From assembly GCF_033436665.1 (NCBI RefSeq), contig NZ_JAWQFO010000009.1, positions 62,001-126,000 on the forward strand: DNA of 64,000 bases, given 5' to 3'. Positions 43,575 through 52,424 of this stretch are shown one piece after another. The notes below the pieces were generated by a model that saw only the letters and a program-made list of their open reading frames with translations, ran no database searches and had not been told where the DNA came from. Positions within the stretch are counted from its first letter, which is position 1. Each line of letters opens with the position of its first letter. The DNA is from JAWQFO01 sp033436665. Its GTDB lineage: Bacteria; Pseudomonadota; Alphaproteobacteria; Rhodobacterales; Rhodobacteraceae. Both the position numbers and the translations under genes were made by a program.

Positions 43575-43594
43575 TTGATTTGTGTGCGAATCAA
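43575..43594. promoter_or_regulatory. Candidate IclR operator TTGATT-N8-AATCAA
   Basis: A 20 bp imperfect palindrome (six-base perfect arms, next base pair also symmetrical in part) in the 98 bp gap between the divergent IclR and GMC genes. The size fits an IclR-type site. Sequence seen; binding inferred. Confidence 0.6.
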
Positions 43595-43648
43595 GGTAGC
43601 GTTAAAAAACAGGAATAGAAGTCTCAATTTTTGGCAAATCGGGGCGCC

Positions 43649-45250
43649 ATGGAATTCGATTTCGTGATCGTGGGGGCGGGGTCCGCAGGGTGCGCCATCG
43701 CTGGCAGGCTGTCGGAGAACGGTCGCCACACGGTCGCGCTGCTCGAGGCCGGTCCGCGCGACACGAACCCCTGGATCCATGTCCCGGTCGGGTATTTCCG
43801 CACGATGGGCCATCCGGGCACCGACTGGCGCTACCGGACGCAGCCTGATGCGGGGCTCGCCGGCCGGTCGATCCCCTGGCCGCGCGGGCGGGTTCTGGGC
43901 GGATCGAGCTCGATCAACGGCCTGCTCTACGTCCGAGGCCAGCCACAGGATTACGATGGCTGGGCGCAGATGGGCTGCACCGGCTGGTCCTGGAACGATG
44001 TCCTGCCCTATTTCAAGCGCTCCGAAAGCTGGAAGGGGGCGGACGGCGACGGATTGCGCGGCTGCGACGGGCCTCTGTCGGTGCAGTCCTCACGTCTCGA
44101 ACGCAAGATCGTCGACCTGTGGATCGACGCGGCCGAGGCGGCGGGCTACCGACGCAACCCCGACTACAACGGGGCGGACCAGGAAGGGGTCGGCTACTTC
44201 CAACTGACGATGAAGGGCGGGCGGCGCTGCTCGGCGGCTGTTGCCTATCTCTGGCCCGCGCGGAACCGAAAGAACCTGGAGATCCTGACGGACGCTCAGA
44301 CCGAAAAGGTCTTGCTCGAGGACGGCAGGGCCGTGGGCGTTCGCGCCCGGATCAAAGGGGCATTCCGCAACATCCGGGCGCGACGCGAGGTAATCTTGAG
44401 CGCGGGTGCCATTGGCTCTCCGCAGATCCTGATGCTCTCGGGCATCGGCGATCCCGACGAGCTCGCACCACACGGCATTGTCGTGAAGGTCGCGGCAGCG
44501 GACGTCGGCAAGAACCTGCAGGACCACCTGCAGGCCCGTCCGGTGTTCAAGACCCGGCTATCCACGATCAACACCGAGACCAGCAACGTTTTCAAGCAGG
44601 CGGCGATCGCGGCGCAGTACGCGCTGACCCAACGCGGGCCGATGACCATGGCCGCAAGTCTCGGCACCGGCTTTCTCAAGACCGAGGACCGGCTCGAGAC
44701 GCCCGACATCCAGTTCCACATCCAGCCCTTCAGCGCCGACAACCCGGCCGACGGCCCGCACCCGTTCTCGGCCTTCACCGCCTCGGTGCTGCAACTGCGG
44801 CCCGAAAGCGCGGGCTACCTGAAACTGGCCTCGGCCAACATGGACGCGCATCCCGAGATCCACCCGCGCTACCTCGACACCGAGACCGACCGCCGCACCA
44901 TCGTCCGGGGCATCCAGGTCGCCCGGAAGATCGCCGGAACCGAACCCTTGAAATCGCACATCACCGAGGAACATGCACCCGGCGCGGGGGTCGGCGCCGA
45001 TGACGAGGCGGCGATTCTCGACTGGGCGCGGCGCACGGCCGTGACGATCTATCACCCGACCGGAACCTGCCGGATGGGCATCGACGATAGCGCGGTGGTC
45101 GATCCGCGCCTGCGGGTCCGCGGCGTGCGCGGCCTGCGCGTCGCGGATGCCTCGATCATGCCGCGCATCGTCAGCGGCAACACCAACGCGCCCGCGATCA
45201 TGATCGGCGAGAAGGCCAGCGACATGGTGCTCGAGGACGCCCGCGCATGA
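43649..45250 (+). CDS. GMC-family FAD oxidoreductase
   Basis: A 533-residue glucose-methanol-choline oxidoreductase related to choline/alcohol dehydrogenases. The N-terminal FAD motif VGAGSAGC, the second signature GGSSSINGLLYVRG, the catalytic His in IYHPTGTCRMG and an Asn (SGNTNAPA) in the place of the second catalytic residue are present. It oxidises an alcohol and passes electrons to the respiratory chain or oxygen. ATG 43649 is used; a TTG 18 bases upstream would add six residues. It is followed by two hairpins before the sulfonate operon, so it appears to be its own unit. Confidence 0.88.
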   Translation: MEFDFVIVGAGSAGCAIAGRLSENGRHTVALLEAGPRDTNPWIHVPVGYFRTMGHPGTDWRYRTQPDAGLAGRSIPWPRGRVLGGSSSINGLLYVRGQPQDYDGWAQMGCTGWSWNDVLPYFKRSESWKGADGDGLRGCDGPLSVQSSRLERKIVDLWIDAAEAAGYRRNPDYNGADQEGVGYFQLTMKGGRRCSAAVAYLWPARNRKNLEILTDAQTEKVLLEDGRAVGVRARIKGAFRNIRARREVILSAGAIGSPQILMLSGIGDPDELAPHGIVVKVAAADVGKNLQDHLQARPVFKTRLSTINTETSNVFKQAAIAAQYALTQRGPMTMAASLGTGFLKTEDRLETPDIQFHIQPFSADNPADGPHPFSAFTASVLQLRPESAGYLKLASANMDAHPEIHPRYLDTETDRRTIVRGIQVARKIAGTEPLKSHITEEHAPGAGVGADDEAAILDWARRTAVTIYHPTGTCRMGIDDSAVVDPRLRVRGVRGLRVADASIMPRIVSGNTNAPAIMIGEKASDMVLEDARA

Positions 45251-45269
45251 CCGCGCGTCAAAATATTCC

Positions 45270-45307
45270 GCAGGCTCGTCCGCAGAGGAGAGCGGACGCG
45301 GGCCTGC
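45270..45307 (+). terminator. Hairpin after GMC gene
   Basis: Arms GCAGGC and CGTCCGC pair with GCGGACG and GCCTGC, giving 13 pairs with a small internal loop (T against CGG) and an 8-base loop. It starts 20 bases after the GMC stop. No T-run, but strong. Confidence 0.6.
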
Positions 45308-45316
45308 AAGACCGAA

Positions 45317-45340
45317 CCGGGGCACCGCCTTCGTCCCCGG
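45317..45340 (+). terminator. Second hairpin after GMC gene
   Basis: CCGGGG pairs with CCCCGG around a 12-base loop, ten bases after the first hairpin. The tandem pair separates the GMC gene from the sulfonate operon. Confidence 0.4.
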
Positions 45341-45385
45341 ACCCACAACAACAACACAGAAGGCGACAGACCTGGGAGGACCCCA

Positions 45386-46480
45386 ATGCGTACCCTTAGA
45401 ACCCTGACCGCCGGCGCCGCTGCGCTGGCGATCTCGGCCAGCGGACTTCTGGCCGAAACCGTCATCCGCGTGCAGTCGGTGATTCCGGCGCAGGCCGACG
45501 AAGTCACGATGCTCAACGAGTTCGCCGCCGACGTGGCGGCCCTGACCGACGGAGAGGTCAAGATCGAGGTACTGCCCGCCGGCGCCGTGGTCGGTGTGCA
45601 GGAAACGCTCGACGCCGTCGACAGTGGCCTGATCGAAGGCGGTTTCGCCTGGACGCACTACTGGTCGGGCAAGCACCCGGCGGCGATGCTCTTCGGCTCG
45701 CCCGTGGCGGGCGCCGGCGTCGGCATCGACAACATCGCCTTCGTGAGCTGGTTCCAGTACGGCGGCGGAAAAGAGCTTTACGACCGGCTCTGGGACGAGA
45801 TGGGCGTGAACGTGAAGGGCTTCATGCTGCAGCCCGTCGGCCCCGAGGCGCTGGGCTGGTTCAAGGAGCCGATCGCCTCGATGGAGGACTTCCGCAAGTA
45901 CCGCTTCCGCACGCCACCGGGCATTCCGGGCCAGACCTACAAGGACATCGGTGTCGCCTCGGTCGCGATGGGCGGCGGGGACATTCTGCCGGCGCTGGAA
46001 AAGGGCACCATCGACGCTGCCGAATGGTGCTGCCCCAAGCCCGACTCGGTCTTCGGCTTCCAGAAGGTGCTCAAGCACTATTACCTGCAGGGCCTGCATC
46101 AGGTCGTCGTGAACGCCGATCTCTACATCAACGGTGACGTCTACGACTCGCTGACCCCGCTGCAGCAAAAGGCGCTGGAGGTGGCGGCGAACGCCTCGCT
46201 GTCGAAGGCGATGTCCTACCGGATCTACGAGAACGGCAAGGCACTCAAGGATCTGACCGAGAACCACGGCGTGATCCTGCATGACACGCCGGCGGATTAC
46301 TTCACCGAGTACATGCAGGCCGCCAGGGCCGCGCTCGAGACCAATGCCGCCGAGAACGAGTTCTTCGCCGAGGTCTGGCAGAGCCAGAAGGATTTTGCCG
46401 AGATCGCGGTTCCGTTCTGGGCCGGTGCGCAGACCTCGAACGCCAATCTCGGCCGCGCTTTCGCGGACAGCCTCAAGTAA
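45386..46480 (+). CDS. TRAP binding protein, TakP-like (probable HpsK)
   Basis: A 364-residue DctP-family binding protein with a signal peptide cut after LLA (about residue 23). The TakP-like group is recognised by WSGKHPAAMLFGSPVAG, KYRFRTPPG with the substrate Arg, and the AEWCCPKPDSVFGF segment. Members bind 2-oxoacids, C4 acids or sulfonates. Followed by a fused permease and, further on, HpsN-like and ComDE genes; so a role in DHPS or related sulfonate uptake is inferred. GGGAGGA precedes the ATG. Confidence 0.85.
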   Translation: MRTLRTLTAGAAALAISASGLLAETVIRVQSVIPAQADEVTMLNEFAADVAALTDGEVKIEVLPAGAVVGVQETLDAVDSGLIEGGFAWTHYWSGKHPAAMLFGSPVAGAGVGIDNIAFVSWFQYGGGKELYDRLWDEMGVNVKGFMLQPVGPEALGWFKEPIASMEDFRKYRFRTPPGIPGQTYKDIGVASVAMGGGDILPALEKGTIDAAEWCCPKPDSVFGFQKVLKHYYLQGLHQVVVNADLYINGDVYDSLTPLQQKALEVAANASLSKAMSYRIYENGKALKDLTENHGVILHDTPADYFTEYMQAARAALETNAAENEFFAEVWQSQKDFAEIAVPFWAGAQTSNANLGRAFADSLK

Positions 46481-46496
46481 CCCGCCTTCGGGCCTT

Positions 46497-46525
46497 GAAC
46501 GCTCCCGCCGCCGGCGGGGGCGTTC
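46497..46525 (+). terminator. Intercistronic hairpin after TRAP binding-protein gene
   Basis: A 13-pair stem with one G-U and a 3-base loop (GAACGC-T-CCCGCC paired with GGCGGG-G-GCGTTC), 17 bases after the stop. No T-run. It lies where an upstream TTG start for the permease would be, so the true start must be downstream. Confidence 0.65.
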
Positions 46526-46557
46526 GTCGAATGCAAAAAGACCATGGGGGCAGGGGC

Positions 46558-48870
46558 ATGGCCGAAGACGCGGTCGCCGAAGAACTCGACATCACCGACG
46601 AACTGATCGCCGAGCGCCGCGCCGGTCGACCGGGCGAAACCCCGCCCGACATGACCCCGTGGATGCGCCCCGTCGTCGCCGTCATCGACACCATCAACCT
46701 CTGGGCCGGGCGGATCATCTGCCTGCTGATGATCCCGCTGATCCTGTCGATCGTCTTCGAGGTATTCTCGCGCAACATGTTCGCGATCCTGACCCAGAAC
46801 GGGATGAGCGACGTCGCCATCGACTGGGGCTTCGGCCCGACGCTCTGGGTCTACGACGTCAGCCGGATGCTGGGCGGCGTTCTGTTTATGGCCGCGGCGG
46901 GCTACGCGCTGATGCGCGGCGTGCACATCCGCGCCGATTTCCTCTATCGCGGCTGGTCGGCGAAGACGCAGGCGACCGTGGACGCAACGCTCTATCTGGC
47001 CTTCTACATCCCGGCGATGCTGTTCTTCACCTGGGTCTCGGCGGAATACTGGCTCAAGGCCTTCTGGTCGGGTGAGCAGGCCTCGGACTCGACCTGGGCT
47101 CCGGTGCTCTGGCCCGCGCGGCTGGCGATGCCGCTCGGTGCCTTCCTTCTGCTGCTTCAGGGCATTCCCGAACTCTTCCGTGCGTTTCACCAAATGGGCC
47201 GCGCGCGCGAGCGGATCTTCCTGCGCATTCTGCCGTTCTACCTCGTGGTCCTCGCGCTGATCACGCTGGGCGTGTTCTTCCCGAACGTCCTGCCGCTAGG
47301 CGATTTGTGGGAGGGAATCTTCGGCGCAGGACCGGGCGTCGACAAGCCGGTGATCGGGCTGATCATGCTGGCGGCGATGCTGTTTGCGATTTTCGTCGGC
47401 TTTCCGATTTCCTTCACGCTGATTTTCCTCGGCTTCGTCTTCGGCACCTGGGGTGCGAACTTCAAGCTCGCCACCTTCCTGATGACGCTGCAGACCAACT
47501 CGGTGATGCTGTCGGATCAGCTGGTGGCGGTGCCGCTCTTCATCTTCATGGGGATCGTGATGGAGCAGGCCGGCCTTATGGAGCGCCTGTTTCAGGCCGT
47601 GCAGATGATGATGAGCCGCACGCGCGGGGCGCTGTTCATTGCAGTGCTGTTCGTCTCGACGATCTTCGCCGCTGCAACCGGGATCGTGGGCGCCTCGGTC
47701 ACAATTCTCGGGATCATGGCGGCGCGCACGATGAACCGCTCGGGCTACGACGTGCGGCTCGCCGCCGGCACCATCACCGCCGGCGGCACACTGGGGATCC
47801 TGATCCCGCCCTCGATCATGCTGATCGTCATGGGTCCAGTGCTCGAGGTGCCGGTGACCGACCTCTTCCGCGCCGCGATCCTTCCGGGCGTGATGCTGGC
47901 CGGGCTTTACCTGCTTTACGCGCTGGGGCGCTGCTGGCTCAACCCGGACATGGGACCGATCCTGCCACCCGAAGAGCAGCCCGAGACCTCGAACTACTAC
48001 CTGCTGGAAGTCGTGCTTGTCATGGCCGCGCTGGTGTTCCTGATATGGCTGATCACGCGCGGTATCGTCGCGGGCTTCGGCTTTCCGCTCGGTGCGATCG
48101 TCGTGCCGCTTGCCTGGATCGGCGTGATGTACGCTGCCTATTCCTGGCTCGACCGCGCGCGTCCCGGCGGGTTCTACTTCTCGCCGCTCTGGTACGAGTT
48201 TTTCATGGGTCTCGTGCCGCCCACCGTGCTGATCGCCTTCGCACTCGGCTCGATCCTCGCCGGCTGGGCCACGCCCGCGGAAGCCTCGGCCTGCGGCGCG
48301 TTCGGCGCGGTGCTGCTCTCGATGCTCTACCGCAAGTTCACGATCCCCGGCCTTTACGACGCGCTGATCAAGAGCCTCGAGATCACCGTGCTGATCATGT
48401 TCCTGGTCGCGGCCTCGAACTTCTTCGGCGCGGTCTTTTCCAACCTCGGCACGCCGAAGATGCTGACCGAACTTCTGCTCAGCCTCGACATGTCGCCGGT
48501 GCTGGTCCTGATCCTGATCATGGCGCTGATCTTCCTGCTGGGCTGGCCGCTCGAATGGGTGCCGATCGTGCTGATCATAGTGCCGATCCTGATCCCGACC
48601 GTGACCTCGCTCGACCTCGGGTTCGCGACCGAATCCGATCTGCTGATCTGGTTTGCGATCCTCGTGGCGGTGAACCTTCAGACGGCCTGGCTCAGTCCGC
48701 CGGTGGCGCTTTCGGCCTACTTCCTCAAGGGCGTGGTGCCGGAGTGGGACCTGCGCGACATCTACCTCGGCATGATGCAGTTCATGGTGATCCAGGTGAT
48801 CGGTCTGGTGCTGATCTTCCTCTTCCCGATGATCGCACTCTGGCTGCCGCATTTCACCTATGGGCCGTAA
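46558..48870 (+). CDS. TRAP transporter fused small-large permease (DctQM)
   Basis: A 770-residue protein with a DctQ half (about 40-230) and a DctM half (about 270-770), joined by a linker. The DctM motifs PLFIFMGIVMEQAG, ILIPPSIMLIVMG and LSPPVALSAYF are present. ATG 46558 is preferred because it follows the hairpin; an in-frame ATG at 46531 and a TTG at 46495 inside the hairpin are alternatives. It pairs with the binding protein upstream and probably corresponds to HpsL+HpsM. Confidence 0.88.
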   Translation: MAEDAVAEELDITDELIAERRAGRPGETPPDMTPWMRPVVAVIDTINLWAGRIICLLMIPLILSIVFEVFSRNMFAILTQNGMSDVAIDWGFGPTLWVYDVSRMLGGVLFMAAAGYALMRGVHIRADFLYRGWSAKTQATVDATLYLAFYIPAMLFFTWVSAEYWLKAFWSGEQASDSTWAPVLWPARLAMPLGAFLLLLQGIPELFRAFHQMGRARERIFLRILPFYLVVLALITLGVFFPNVLPLGDLWEGIFGAGPGVDKPVIGLIMLAAMLFAIFVGFPISFTLIFLGFVFGTWGANFKLATFLMTLQTNSVMLSDQLVAVPLFIFMGIVMEQAGLMERLFQAVQMMMSRTRGALFIAVLFVSTIFAAATGIVGASVTILGIMAARTMNRSGYDVRLAAGTITAGGTLGILIPPSIMLIVMGPVLEVPVTDLFRAAILPGVMLAGLYLLYALGRCWLNPDMGPILPPEEQPETSNYYLLEVVLVMAALVFLIWLITRGIVAGFGFPLGAIVVPLAWIGVMYAAYSWLDRARPGGFYFSPLWYEFFMGLVPPTVLIAFALGSILAGWATPAEASACGAFGAVLLSMLYRKFTIPGLYDALIKSLEITVLIMFLVAASNFFGAVFSNLGTPKMLTELLLSLDMSPVLVLILIMALIFLLGWPLEWVPIVLIIVPILIPTVTSLDLGFATESDLLIWFAILVAVNLQTAWLSPPVALSAYFLKGVVPEWDLRDIYLGMMQFMVIQVIGLVLIFLFPMIALWLPHFTYGP

Positions 48871-48873
48871 GCG

Positions 48874-49920
48874 ATGACCGCGCCGCGCTCCGCCACCTCC
48901 TATCTCAAATGGCCGCTGATCGTGACGGCGGTGGGCCTGTTCCTGTCCGGCTGGGTCGGCTGGGCGACCGAGAACAGCTTTGGCGGAATCCTGTCCTTCC
49001 TGCTGATCGGCGCGGTGCTGGCGGCCCTCGAGATCGCGCTGTCCTTCGACAACGCCATCGTGAACGCCAACAAGCTTGTCGAGATGACGCCGGTCTGGCG
49101 GCAGCGGTTTCTGACCTGGGGCATCCTGATCGCCGTCTTCGGGATGCGCATCGTCTTCCCGCTCGCCATCGTCGCGATCTTTGCCTGGATCAATCCGTTC
49201 GAGGCCATGCGCCTCGCGCTGGCGGAGCCGGCCGAGTATTCGCGGATCATCGCAAGCGCGCATGGCTCCATCGCCGCCTTCGGAGGCACCTTCCTGATGA
49301 TGGTCGCGCTGAAGTTCTTCGTCGACGAGGACAAGTCCATCGACTGGATCGGCGTGCTCGAACGCAACCTGCGCCGCTGTGGCTCGGTACGCGGCTTCGA
49401 GATTGCGCTCGTGCTGCTGATCATTCTCGTGATCTCGCGCTTTCTCGCGCCCGAGGTCCGGTCGAGTTTCCTGTTCTCGGCCATCGCCGGACTGCTCGTC
49501 TTCACGCTGGTCGATGGGCTCGGCACCTTTCTCGACTACACCGCCACCCGCATGGCGCAGGCGGGCGCGCGCGGCGGGCTGGGCGCGTTTCTCTATCTCG
49601 AGGTGCTCGACGCGAGCTTTTCCTTCGACGGGGTGATCGGCGCCTTTGCTCTCACGACCAACATCCTGCTGATCGCCATCGGGCTCGGGATCGGAGCGAT
49701 GTACGTCCGCTCGATGACCATCATGCTGGTCGAGAAGGGCACTCTGCAGGAATTCCGCTATCTCGAACACGGAGCGTTTTACTCGATCTTTGCCCTTTCG
49801 CTGGTGATGTTCGTGCAATCGCTCACCCACGTGCCCGAGATCCTGACCGGCGGGCTGGGCGTGGCCTTTATCGGTTATGCCTTTGTCTCGTCGGTCCGTC
49901 ATAACCAGCGCCAAACCTGA
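48874..49920 (+). CDS. DUF475/TerC-superfamily membrane protein
   Basis: A 348-residue membrane protein with about eight or nine hydrophobic segments. The TerC-superfamily acidic motifs are present: EIALSFDNAIVNA near residue 55 and EVLDASFSFDGVIGAFA near 245. Family function is not established; related TerC proteins handle metal ions. It starts 3 bases after the TRAP permease stop, inside the sulfonate operon, so it may deal with sulfite, an ion or a stress linked to the substrate. This is inference. Confidence 0.85.
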   Translation: MTAPRSATSYLKWPLIVTAVGLFLSGWVGWATENSFGGILSFLLIGAVLAALEIALSFDNAIVNANKLVEMTPVWRQRFLTWGILIAVFGMRIVFPLAIVAIFAWINPFEAMRLALAEPAEYSRIIASAHGSIAAFGGTFLMMVALKFFVDEDKSIDWIGVLERNLRRCGSVRGFEIALVLLIILVISRFLAPEVRSSFLFSAIAGLLVFTLVDGLGTFLDYTATRMAQAGARGGLGAFLYLEVLDASFSFDGVIGAFALTTNILLIAIGLGIGAMYVRSMTIMLVEKGTLQEFRYLEHGAFYSIFALSLVMFVQSLTHVPEILTGGLGVAFIGYAFVSSVRHNQRQT

Positions 49921-49942
49921 TCCGAACCCTGGGGTCCCGCCA

Positions 49943-51250
49943 ATGCCAAGAACCTACCTGAAGAAAGCCACCCGCACCGCGGTCTCCGACGCAAGCGAGG
50001 TGCGCGAGACTGTCTCGGAAATCCTCGACGACATTGCCAGGCGCGGCGACGAGGCCGCACTCGAATATGCCGCAAAGTTCGACCGGTACGAGGGCAATAT
50101 CCAACTTTCCGAGGACGAGATCGCCGAAGCCGCCGAAAAGGTGCCGCAAAAGCTCAAGGACGACATCCGCTTTGCGCAGGACAACGTCCGACGTTTCGCC
50201 GAGCAGCAGAAAGCCACGATTTCGGACATCGAATATGAAATCGTGCCGGGGCTGATCGCTGGGCAGAAGGCGATCCCGGTCGACGCGGCGGGATGTTACG
50301 TGCCCGCCGGGCGTTACCGGCATATCGCAAGTGCTGTGATGACGGTGACCACCGCCAAGGTCGCGGGTTGCCGGCACATCACCGTGTGCAGCCCGCCGCA
50401 ATCGGGCGAGGGCGTCTCGCCTGCGATCGCCTATGCCGCGCAGATCAGCGGCGCAGACAAGATCATGGCCATCGGCGGCGTGCAGGCGGTCGCGGCGATG
50501 GCCTTCGGCCTGCTCGGCCAGCCGCGCGCCAACATCCTCGTCGGACCCGGCAACCAGTTCGTGGCCGAGGCCAAGCGCAGCCTCTACGGGCGTGTCGGCA
50601 TCGACATGATCGCGGGGCCGACCGACAGCCTGATCCTCGCCGACGCGCAGGCCGATTCCCTGATCGTCGCCACCGACCTCGTGAGCCAGGCCGAGCATGG
50701 CTACAATTCGCCGGTCTGGCTGGTCACCGACACCCGCGCATTGGCCGAGGAGGTGCTGCGGATCGTGCCGGATCTGATCGACGATCTTCCGGACCTCAAC
50801 CGCGAGAACGCCGCCGCGGCCTGGCGCGACTATGCCGAGGTGATCCTCTGCGACGACCGCGAAGAGATGGCGGCCACGTCCGACGAATATGCACCTGAAC
50901 ACCTGACCGTGCAGGCCGCGGATCTCGACTGGTGGCTCGACCGGCTGACCTGCTACGGCTCGCTGTTTCTCGGTGAGGAAACCACTGTCTCCTACGGTGA
51001 CAAGGCCTCTGGCACCAACCACGTCCTGCCGACGTCGCGCGCGGCGACCTACACCGGGGGGCTCAGCGTGCACAAGTACATGAAGATTGTGACCTGGCAA
51101 CGCGCGACACGCGAAGGCTCGCGTCCGATTGCCGAGGCCACGGCCCGCATCTCGCGGCTGGAAGGCATGGAGGGTCACGCGCGCGCCGCCGACGTGCGGC
51201 TCGCGAAGTACTTCCCGGGCGAAAACTTCGACCTCTCCGCCGATGGCTGA
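49943..51250 (+). CDS. hpsN: Sulfopropanediol 3-dehydrogenase (HpsN-type HisD-family)
   Basis: A 435-residue histidinol-dehydrogenase-family enzyme. The zinc and catalytic residues are all kept: Q249, H252, E319, H320, D353 and H412, with ASGTNHVLPT. No histidine gene is near; the neighbours are a TRAP transporter, a sugar-alcohol-type dehydrogenase and comDE. HpsN oxidises (R)-2,3-dihydroxypropane-1-sulfonate at C1/C3 to (R)-sulfolactate. HisD itself is not excluded from sequence alone but context argues against it. The stop overlaps a 58-codon SDR remnant. Confidence 0.85.
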   Translation: MPRTYLKKATRTAVSDASEVRETVSEILDDIARRGDEAALEYAAKFDRYEGNIQLSEDEIAEAAEKVPQKLKDDIRFAQDNVRRFAEQQKATISDIEYEIVPGLIAGQKAIPVDAAGCYVPAGRYRHIASAVMTVTTAKVAGCRHITVCSPPQSGEGVSPAIAYAAQISGADKIMAIGGVQAVAAMAFGLLGQPRANILVGPGNQFVAEAKRSLYGRVGIDMIAGPTDSLILADAQADSLIVATDLVSQAEHGYNSPVWLVTDTRALAEEVLRIVPDLIDDLPDLNRENAAAAWRDYAEVILCDDREEMAATSDEYAPEHLTVQAADLDWWLDRLTCYGSLFLGEETTVSYGDKASGTNHVLPTSRAATYTGGLSVHKYMKIVTWQRATREGSRPIAEATARISRLEGMEGHARAADVRLAKYFPGENFDLSADG

Positions 51251-51419
51251 TCCGCGCGTGCCTATCGACCTGTCCGGCCGCGCCTTCTTGGTGACTGGCG
51301 GAGCACCACGCGGACGAGCGTCGAACCTCGACGGTCCGCTCATGATCCTGTGTCCGGAGGCTTCGGCCAGCATGACCGGGCAGTTCCCCATGATCGACGG
51401 AGGGGGCATCGCAAAATGA
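51243..51419 (+). pseudogene. Internally deleted SDR gene (probable hpsO remnant)
   Basis: A 58-codon open frame that joins the first strand of a short-chain dehydrogenase (DLSGRAFLVTGGA) straight to its last part (LMILCPEASASMTGQ and then IDGGG). The central part, about 190 residues with the Ser-Tyr-Lys catalytic site, is gone, without a frame break. It begins inside the end of hpsN and its stop overlaps the ATG of the alcohol dehydrogenase as ATGA. In hpsKLMNOP-type clusters an additional dehydrogenase occupies this place, so it is probably a gutted hpsO. Not enzymatically active; it may still couple translation. Confidence 0.78.
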
Positions 51420-52393
51420 AGGCACTGGTCTACGAGGACACCGAAACCCTGCATCTGCGCGACGTGCCCAAGCCCGAACGCGCGCATGGCGAAGAGGTCG
51501 TGCGGGTCGAGGCGGCGGGCATCTGCGGATCGGACATGCACGCCTACCTCGGCCATGATGCGCGTCGTCCGGCACCTCTGATCCTCGGGCACGAGGCCGC
51601 CGGGACGATCGACGGTGGCGCGCGCGACGGGGAACGGGTCACCATCAACCCGCTGGTCACTTGCGGCACCTGTCCGGCCTGCACCTCGGGGCGCGAGAAC
51701 CTCTGCCCGACCCGGCAGATCATCTCGATGCAGCCGCGCGAGGGCGCCTTTGCGCAATACGTCGCGATCCCGGCGCGCAACCTCGTTACCGTGCCCGAAG
51801 CCACGCCGCTGGATACCGCTGCGCTGGCCGAACCGCTTGCCGTCGGCTGGCATGCGGTGCGCCTCGGCCTTGCCGCGCTTTCGGATGACGACGAGCGCCG
51901 CGCGATCGTTCTGGGTGGCGGCGCGATCGGGCTTGCCGCCGCCCTTGCGCTCGAGGCCTCCGGTGTAACCCGCGTGACCATCGTCGAGCCGCATTCGGAA
52001 CGGCGTCGGGTCCTTTCGGAGATCGGCGAGACCGCGGTCGGTGAAACCGGAGTCGCCGCGCCGCTTGTCGTCGACGCCGTCGGTTATGCGGCGACGCGGG
52101 CCGCGGCATCGGGGCTGGTCACCCCGGGTGGCGTGATCGTGCACATCGGTCTCGGAGAGGACACCGGCGGGCTCGACGTGCGCCGCATGACGCTGCAGGA
52201 GGTCACCTTCATCGGCACCTACGCCTACACCGCCGCGGATTTCCGCAACACCGCCGCGGCCATGTTCGACGGCCGGCTCGGATCTCTCGACTGGTTCGAG
52301 ACGCGCGCACTGGCCGAGGGCCCCGGGGCCTTTCGCGACCTGCGCGACCACAAGGTCGCCGCGCCGAAGATCGTCCTGTCACCTTGGTCCTGA
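51416..52393 (+). CDS. Zinc-dependent alcohol dehydrogenase 2 (HpsP-like by position)
   Basis: A 325-residue medium-chain dehydrogenase with the catalytic zinc motif GICGSD, LGHEAAGT, the structural-zinc set CGTCPACTSGRENLC and the cofactor motif GGGAIGLAAA. It is the right length for the family. The place after HpsN suggests it oxidises or interconverts the C2 hydroxyl of DHPS, as DHPS 2-dehydrogenases do; sorbitol-type alcohols are the alternative. ATG 51416 overlaps the SDR remnant stop. Confidence 0.8.
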   Translation: MKALVYEDTETLHLRDVPKPERAHGEEVVRVEAAGICGSDMHAYLGHDARRPAPLILGHEAAGTIDGGARDGERVTINPLVTCGTCPACTSGRENLCPTRQIISMQPREGAFAQYVAIPARNLVTVPEATPLDTAALAEPLAVGWHAVRLGLAALSDDDERRAIVLGGGAIGLAAALALEASGVTRVTIVEPHSERRRVLSEIGETAVGETGVAAPLVVDAVGYAATRAAASGLVTPGGVIVHIGLGEDTGGLDVRRMTLQEVTFIGTYAYTAADFRNTAAAMFDGRLGSLDWFETRALAEGPGAFRDLRDHKVAAPKIVLSPWS

Positions 52394-52424
52394 GCGGACA
52401 CCACATTCGAGAAAGGTTGCCCCG

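Noticed and set aside
47296..49914. Very long open frames (over 860 residues) on both strands across the DctQM and DUF475 genes
   Set aside because: They show no domains and repetitive His/Arg/Asp-rich composition, the hallmark of the wrong frame in high-GC coding DNA.
49943..51250. Histidinol dehydrogenase of histidine synthesis (hisD)
   Set aside because: Catalytic residues fit, but no his gene is nearby and the neighbours are TRAP transporter, alcohol dehydrogenase and comDE, pointing to HpsN.
51243..51419. A genuine small protein gene
   Set aside because: Its two halves match the first and last parts of an SDR with the middle missing, so a deletion remnant explains it better.
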